A DNA stretch of 8,130 nt from Candidatus Rifleibacteriota bacterium (GTDB taxonomy: Bacteria; Riflebacteria; Ozemobacteria; Ozemobacterales; Ozemobacteraceae): positions 1 through 8,130 of the forward strand of contig JAKQKW010000068.1 of the NCBI GenBank assembly GCA_029560455.1, given 5' to 3'. How positions within the stretch are numbered: the first letter of the stretch is position 1; every line of letters starts with the position of its first letter. The notes beneath the pieces were generated by a model, which did not search any database, was not told the DNA's origin, and was given only the letters and a program-made list of their open reading frames with translations. Made by a program: the position numbers and the translations under genes. Positions 4,084-8,130 of the stretch are shown piece by piece.

Positions 4084-6488
4084 AAAGCAATTTTTTCCGC
4101 TATCTCCACGCAATATTCTTTTTTGTGCTGCTCTCTCTGCTTGCTCCTGCGCCGTTACCGGCGCAGGTTGCCGGCGATGCGGGAGCGACTGCAGCCAGTA
4201 GCAAGTCTGGCGAAGGCAGTCTGGCCGAGAGTGCCGGTGCGGCTGAACCCGCAGTAACCGAAGCTGCTGCCGTCGAAAGCGAATCTTTCACCCGCCCCGG
4301 CCGCGAACTGGCTGCCCCGAAACTTCAGAACGGCCGGCTGCCGCTGTTCGGTTACGATGTTTTCGCCGGTTTCGCCGAAAACAGACCCGCCGAAGTGCCT
4401 CTGCGGCCCGACTACATCGTCGGCCCCGGTGATGAATTTCAGTGTTCGGTCTGGGGTCGCGAAGATTCTTCTTTCACCCTCGTTATCAATGTCGAGGGCG
4501 AAGGCGCGATCCCGCAGGTCGGCCCGATCGAGCTTGCCGGCCTGACTTATGAAGAAATGAAACTGGCGGTCGAAAATGCCTTGAGCGAAAGGATCAGCGA
4601 CTTCCGTCTCACCATTTTACCAGTCAAACAGCGAAGAATTCGTGTCTATGTGCTTGGCGAGGCTATCAAGCCGGGCGTGTATGATGTTGGCGGTTCAGAA
4701 ACCGCATATTCGGTGCTGTTTTCTGCCGGCGGCCCTTCTACCCGGGGTTCGCTGCGCAACATCACCCATAAGCGCGGCAACCGCGTCATCGGCAAAATCG
4801 ATCTTTACGACTTCCTTCTGAGTGGTAACCGCGATACTGATGTCGGCCTGCAGGAAGGCGATGTCATTCATATCCCGCTGGCGGGTAACCGGGTTTCGGT
4901 TCAGGGCCAGGTCAGGCGCCCGGCGATCTACGAGCTGAAAGATGGCGACAACTCTCTGGCAACGGTCATGAAAATGGCAGGCGGGCCCCTTCCCGGTGGC
5001 GACATCGAGAATGTGCGGGTAGAGCGCATGCTGCTGCACGACCGTAAAATCGTCTTCAATGCCAATTTGAGCAAAAGCCCGGTTGCGGGTTCTGAATCGC
5101 ATGTCAGCTGTTGCGACCAGGATATCATAACCCTGTATGCGGTCAGCCCGCGCCATGATGAACAGGTGCTGTTCGAGGGGCATGTTTTCGAGCCTGGCCC
5201 GCGCCCCTGGAAGCGTGGCATGAAGATTTCCGATATTCTTACCGGTGCCGGCATTCTTAAACGCGACCCGTATCTGGAATACGGCGAAATCAGGCGGGAA
5301 GTCGGCCATGGTGGCCATATAGAACTGCTGACTTTCAGCCCCGGCCGTATTCTTGCGGCCGACCCGCAGGCCGATCTTCTGCTGCAGGCCCGCGACCGCA
5401 TTCGCATTCTCAGCCGGGCCGAGGTACACGAGACCCCGACTGTAAGAATTAACGGCGAAGTGGTTAAACCCGGCAGTTACGATCTTGAAGCCGGTATGAC
5501 CGTGCGTGATCTGGTGTTTCGCGCCGGCGGCCTCAAGCTCTGGGTCGATATGAGCCGCTGCGACTTTACCAGGGTCAGCAGCAAGGCTGGTGTCCAGGAA
5601 ATCACCCATACGGTTATCGACCTCGAAAAGGCAATGGCTGACAAAACCGGAGCCAACCCGGTTTTGCGCGCCGGCGACGTGGTCGCGGTCAGGGCGCTGC
5701 CCGACTGGCAACGCAACAACATCGTGCGTATCACCGGCGAAGTGCGTTATCCGGGCGAATATGTCTTCAGGCAGGGCGAGCGCATCAGTGATATCGTCGC
5801 CCGGGCCGGCGGTTATAATCCGCGCGCTTTTCTGCCCGGTGCTTATTTCAAGCGCATCAGTGCGCTTGAACAGCAGAGTCGGCAGATCGACACCGTCGTT
5901 CGCAGCGCAAAGCTCGAACAGCAGGTCGAAGCGATCAAACTGGCTTCCGGCAGCAATGGCAAAGACAAAGACGAAGAACGGCAGTTTGAAGCTGCGCAGT
6001 TACAGATGCTCGAGCAGATGACAAATATCAGGCCGACCGGTCGTCTTGTGGTCAAAATAGATGATTCGCCAGCTTTTGCCGGCAGCAGTTTTGACCTCGA
6101 GCTCGAACCTGGCGATGAGCTGCATGTTCCGGCGCAGCCTGCAACGGTTATCGTCGAGGGTGCGGTCGGCAACCCGACTATTCTTAGCTGGGAACCCGAC
6201 AAAAACATTCTCTATTACATAAACCAGGCGGGTGGCTTCAGCAAATACAGCCGCCGCGATGATACCAGGCTGGTGCGTGCCGATGGTTCGACCCTGGCGG
6301 CGACCCGGCGGCACCGGCCGGCCCATTCTTTCCTGGGTACCAGGGTGCAGCCCGGTGACACGATCTGGGTGCCGGTCGATATGCGCCCGCGCCGTCCGTC
6401 GGGTATAAGCCGGGTAAAAGATATAACCCAGATCCTGGGCAATCTGGCGATAACCTATATTGCTGTAGACAATGCCCGTGATAACTGA
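4080..6488 (+). CDS. Outer-membrane polysaccharide export protein, Wza-like with six SLBB domains
   Basis: Forms or lines the outer-membrane exit for the polymer. Seen in 802 residues: a Sec signal peptide (basic start, hydrophobic 11-21, likely cut near PLPAQ/VAG at 29); an Ala/Glu-rich linker to about 75; a Poly_export domain at about 107-183 starting RPDYIVGPGDEF; then six SLBB-type units opening with V-x-G-x-V/A-x-x-P-G-x-Y-like motifs, at about 188-266, 271-353, 363-443, 455-538, 548-686 and 689-766. The fifth unit carries a charged helical or coiled-coil insert (about 592-648). A C-terminal helix (ITQILGNLAITYIAV, 782-796) may insert in the membrane. There is no lipobox Cys after the signal peptide, unlike E. 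coli Wza, and the protein is about twice Wza's length. ATG 4080 overlaps the preceding stop as ATGA, implying translational coupling with the Wzz homologue. A G-run at 4062-4067 is the only ribosome-site-like sequence. Confidence 0.92.
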   Translation: MKSNFFRYLHAIFFFVLLSLLAPAPLPAQVAGDAGATAASSKSGEGSLAESAGAAEPAVTEAAAVESESFTRPGRELAAPKLQNGRLPLFGYDVFAGFAENRPAEVPLRPDYIVGPGDEFQCSVWGREDSSFTLVINVEGEGAIPQVGPIELAGLTYEEMKLAVENALSERISDFRLTILPVKQRRIRVYVLGEAIKPGVYDVGGSETAYSVLFSAGGPSTRGSLRNITHKRGNRVIGKIDLYDFLLSGNRDTDVGLQEGDVIHIPLAGNRVSVQGQVRRPAIYELKDGDNSLATVMKMAGGPLPGGDIENVRVERMLLHDRKIVFNANLSKSPVAGSESHVSCCDQDIITLYAVSPRHDEQVLFEGHVFEPGPRPWKRGMKISDILTGAGILKRDPYLEYGEIRREVGHGGHIELLTFSPGRILAADPQADLLLQARDRIRILSRAEVHETPTVRINGEVVKPGSYDLEAGMTVRDLVFRAGGLKLWVDMSRCDFTRVSSKAGVQEITHTVIDLEKAMADKTGANPVLRAGDVVAVRALPDWQRNNIVRITGEVRYPGEYVFRQGERISDIVARAGGYNPRAFLPGAYFKRISALEQQSRQIDTVVRSAKLEQQVEAIKLASGSNGKDKDEERQFEAAQLQMLEQMTNIRPTGRLVVKIDDSPAFAGSSFDLELEPGDELHVPAQPATVIVEGAVGNPTILSWEPDKNILYYINQAGGFSKYSRRDDTRLVRADGSTLAATRRHRPAHSFLGTRVQPGDTIWVPVDMRPRRPSGISRVKDITQILGNLAITYIAVDNARDN

Positions 6489-6532
6489 CAAGCATCAAAG
6501 CAAAGGTTGCAGATTGAATCAAATATAAATTC

Positions 6533-6538
6533 GGAGGA
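6533..6538 (+). promoter_or_regulatory. Ribosome binding site of the WlbA-like gene
   Basis: GGAGGA lies five bases before ATG 6544 and supports that start. The 55-base gap before this gene contains no convincing terminator or promoter, so it probably belongs to the same transcript as the export gene. Confidence 0.7.
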
Positions 6539-6543
6539 ATGAG

Positions 6544-7572
6544 ATGATAAAGATAGGTCTGGTCGGCTGTGGCCGCATTTCGGGGAACCATTTTCAGGCA
6601 ATAAAGAGCTTTGCCGGGCGCTGCCGGCTGGTGGGAACCTGCGACATCGTGGGCGAGCGCGCCGCAAAAGCGGCGGCTGAGAATGGTTGCAACAGCTACA
6701 CCTCTCTCGACAAAATGTTGAGCGAAGAGAAACCAGATCTGGTGGCGATCTGCACGCCAAGCGGCTTGCACCCGCAGCACGGCATAACCGTGGCGCAGGC
6801 CGGGGTTCATGTATTGACCGAGAAGCCGATAGGTGTCAAGCTTGACGATGTCGACCACCTGATCCACGCCTGTGATGCGGCGGCGGTGCAGCTCTTTGTA
6901 GTCAAGCAGAACCGTTTGAATTCGACGATGCAGCTGGTGAAGCGGGCGATAGACAAGGGTCGTTTCGGCAAAATATACATGGTGCAGAGCAATGTTTTCT
7001 GGCAGCGGCCGCAGGACTACTACGATTCGGCGAAATGGCGCGGCACCTGGGAATTCGATGGCGGCGCTTTCATGAACCAGGCGAGTCACTACGTCGATAT
7101 GCTCTACTGGCTGGTTGGCGAGGTCGATTATGTGATGGCCAGCACATCGACGATGGCGCGGCACATCGAGACCGAAGACACTGGTTCGGTGATCATCAGG
7201 TTTCGCAATGGTGCCATCGGCAGCATGAGTGTAACCATGCTGGCCTACCCGAAGAATTTTGAGGGTTCGCTGACGATACTGGGTGAGAAGGGCACGATCA
7301 GAATTGGCGGGGTTGCGATCAACAAGATCGAGAAATGGGAATTTGCCGACTACGACGACGACGACAAAGGCATTGCCGATGCTTCCTACAACCCGCCGAA
7401 CGTCTATGGTTTCGGGCACGCCGCCTATTACAACAACGTTCTCGACGTCCTCGAAGGCAAAGCCGAGCCCGATACCGACGGTCGTTCCGGCCGCAAGAGC
7501 CTCGAACTGGTTCACGCCATCTACCTTTCATCAAAATCCGGCAGCAAAATCTCACTGCCGCTGAATTTTTGA
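6544..7572 (+). CDS. wlbA: Gfo/Idh/MocA oxidoreductase, WlbA/WbpB-like UDP-GlcNAc-uronate 3-dehydrogenase
   Basis: Predicted to oxidise C3 of UDP-N-acetylglucosaminuronic acid with NAD+ in the cytoplasm, the step before amination and acetylation to UDP-2,3-diacetamido-uronic acids of O-antigens and capsules. Seen in 342 residues: an N-terminal Rossmann fold with GLVGCGRIS (5-13), an acidic CD at 33-34 ending strand 2, CTPSGLHP (70-77), the family Lys motif TEKPIG (92-97), and FVVKQNRLNSTMQLVKRA (108-125); then a C-terminal alpha/beta domain with WRGTWEFDGGAFMNQASHYVDML (155-177, His172 as the expected catalytic-site His). Length fits the family. The KQNR, FMNQASHYVD and VYGFGH motifs are, from memory, typical of the Thermus/Chromobacterium WlbA branch rather than general Gfo/Idh enzymes. 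Its position between an export gene and an initiating transferase gene supports a sugar-nucleotide role. The partner aminotransferase and acetyltransferase are not in this window, so the exact substrate is inferred. Confidence 0.82.
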   Translation: MIKIGLVGCGRISGNHFQAIKSFAGRCRLVGTCDIVGERAAKAAAENGCNSYTSLDKMLSEEKPDLVAICTPSGLHPQHGITVAQAGVHVLTEKPIGVKLDDVDHLIHACDAAAVQLFVVKQNRLNSTMQLVKRAIDKGRFGKIYMVQSNVFWQRPQDYYDSAKWRGTWEFDGGAFMNQASHYVDMLYWLVGEVDYVMASTSTMARHIETEDTGSVIIRFRNGAIGSMSVTMLAYPKNFEGSLTILGEKGTIRIGGVAINKIEKWEFADYDDDDKGIADASYNPPNVYGFGHAAYYNNVLDVLEGKAEPDTDGRSGRKSLELVHAIYLSSKSGSKISLPLNF

Positions 7573-7616
7573 AAATTCAAATCATAGTCCGCAGATAAAA
7601 AAAAGGAATATTTGAG

Positions 7617-8130
7617 ATGCTGAAACGGGGATTTGATTTAATACTGTCGATGGTCGGCCTGGCCGTGCTTTCGCCGCTGCTGCTGCTGATTGCGGTATTG
7701 ATAAAGCGTGCCGACGGCGGCCCGGTTTTTTACCGGGGTGTCAGGGTCGGGCTGCATGGCCGTGATTTTCGCATTTTCAAGTTCAGAAGCATGGTTCTAG
7801 ATGCCGAAAAACTGGGTGCTTCATCGACCTCAGACGATGACCAGCGCATCACCCCCATCGGCAAGATCCTGCGCCGCTACAAACTCGATGAACTGCCGCA
7901 GCTTTTCAACGTTTTAACCGGTGACATGAGCTTTGTCGGCCCCCGCCCCCAGGTAAGATGGGCAACCGATTTATATACTGACGAAGAAAAGATAATATTG
8001 GCTGTAAGACCAGGAATTACTGATTACGCGTCCATCAAATTTCACAATGAGGGTGAAATTCTAAAGGGCAGTCAGAACCCTGATCAAGATTACCTGACAA
8101 AAATTCATCCTGTCAAGACAGCTCTTGCCA
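7617..8130 (+). CDS. Initiating sugar-phosphate transferase (PglC/WcaJ-type monotopic PGT), 3' end beyond window
   Basis: Transfers a sugar-1-phosphate from a UDP-sugar to undecaprenyl phosphate at the inner membrane, starting each repeat unit. Seen in 171 visible residues: MLKRGFDLILS, a re-entrant membrane helix with a Ser19-Pro20 break, GPVFYRGVRVG (35-45), FRIFKFRSM (51-59), LRRYKLDELPQLFNVLTGDMSFVGPRP (85-111) with the catalytic Asp91-Glu92 pair, and RPGITDYASIKF (about 130-141). It lacks the extra four-helix N-terminal region of WcaJ, so it is the short PglC-like form. All catalytic residues are present. A weak AAAGGA lies about ten bases before ATG 7617, and the 44-base gap from the preceding gene suggests one operon. 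The frame is open to the last base. Codon use switches from GC-rich to AT-rich after residue 112. The sugar it transfers cannot be read from the sequence. Confidence 0.92.
   Translation, partial: MLKRGFDLILSMVGLAVLSPLLLLIAVLIKRADGGPVFYRGVRVGLHGRDFRIFKFRSMVLDAEKLGASSTSDDDQRITPIGKILRRYKLDELPQLFNVLTGDMSFVGPRPQVRWATDLYTDEEKIILAVRPGITDYASIKFHNEGEILKGSQNPDQDYLTKIHPVKTALA

Noticed and set aside
4695..5711. 338-codon open frame on the - strand
   Set aside because: It is wholly antisense to the SLBB gene, has no domain signature and no convincing start signal.
7348..7368. DYDDDDK in the WlbA-like protein, resembling an epitope tag or enterokinase site
   Set aside because: It is a run of GAC codons inside a natural gene, in a variable loop between conserved blocks. 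The tag sequence itself is not matched and nothing suggests a vector.
6238..7515. 425-codon open frame on the - strand
   Set aside because: It lies opposite two well-supported genes, crosses their boundary, and shows no recognisable motif. Long antisense frames are expected in GC-rich coding DNA.

Overview
The window is bacterial DNA. It most likely comes from a Gram-negative with an outer membrane, because it holds the start of a Wzx/Wzy-type surface-polysaccharide (capsule, exopolysaccharide or O-antigen) locus, including an SLBB/Wza-type export protein. The phylum cannot be fixed from the sequence. Every gene is on the + strand.

Bases 1-2981 form a compact transposon. It has three genes: a small zinc-ribbon/HTH protein, a DD35E transposase of the Mu/Tn7/TniA type, and an ExeA/TniB-type AAA+ ATPase. 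Both ends can be defined by hand. TGTAAATTCTCA at base 1 and an inverted TGTTGATTCTCA ending at base 2981 match at 10 of 12 positions. Inside them lie further shared motifs of the form TTTTCTC(A/T)G-N4-6-TTACCA, which look like transposase-binding sites. No cargo genes, TniQ or CRISPR components are present. The element looks AT-richer than the genes that follow.

Bases 2982-8130 are the polysaccharide locus. The transposon's right tip sits inside the first membrane segment of a Wzz/GumC-type chain-length regulator. The native start of that gene is therefore missing here. The rest of the gene is intact and happens to be in frame with an open stretch running through the transposon end. Next come a six-SLBB outer-membrane export protein (4-base ATGA overlap), a WlbA/WbpB-like UDP-sugar 3-dehydrogenase, and a sugar-phosphate transferase that runs off the window. 

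Expected division of labour: the transferase loads the first sugar-phosphate onto undecaprenyl phosphate, the dehydrogenase helps make a diamino-uronic acid precursor, the Wzz homologue sets chain length from the inner membrane, and the SLBB protein carries polymer through the outer membrane. The insertion probably inactivates or alters length control. Readthrough, a hybrid promoter or translational coupling could keep the downstream genes expressed. The last 180 bases of the transferase gene turn abruptly AT-rich, suggesting a recombination join.
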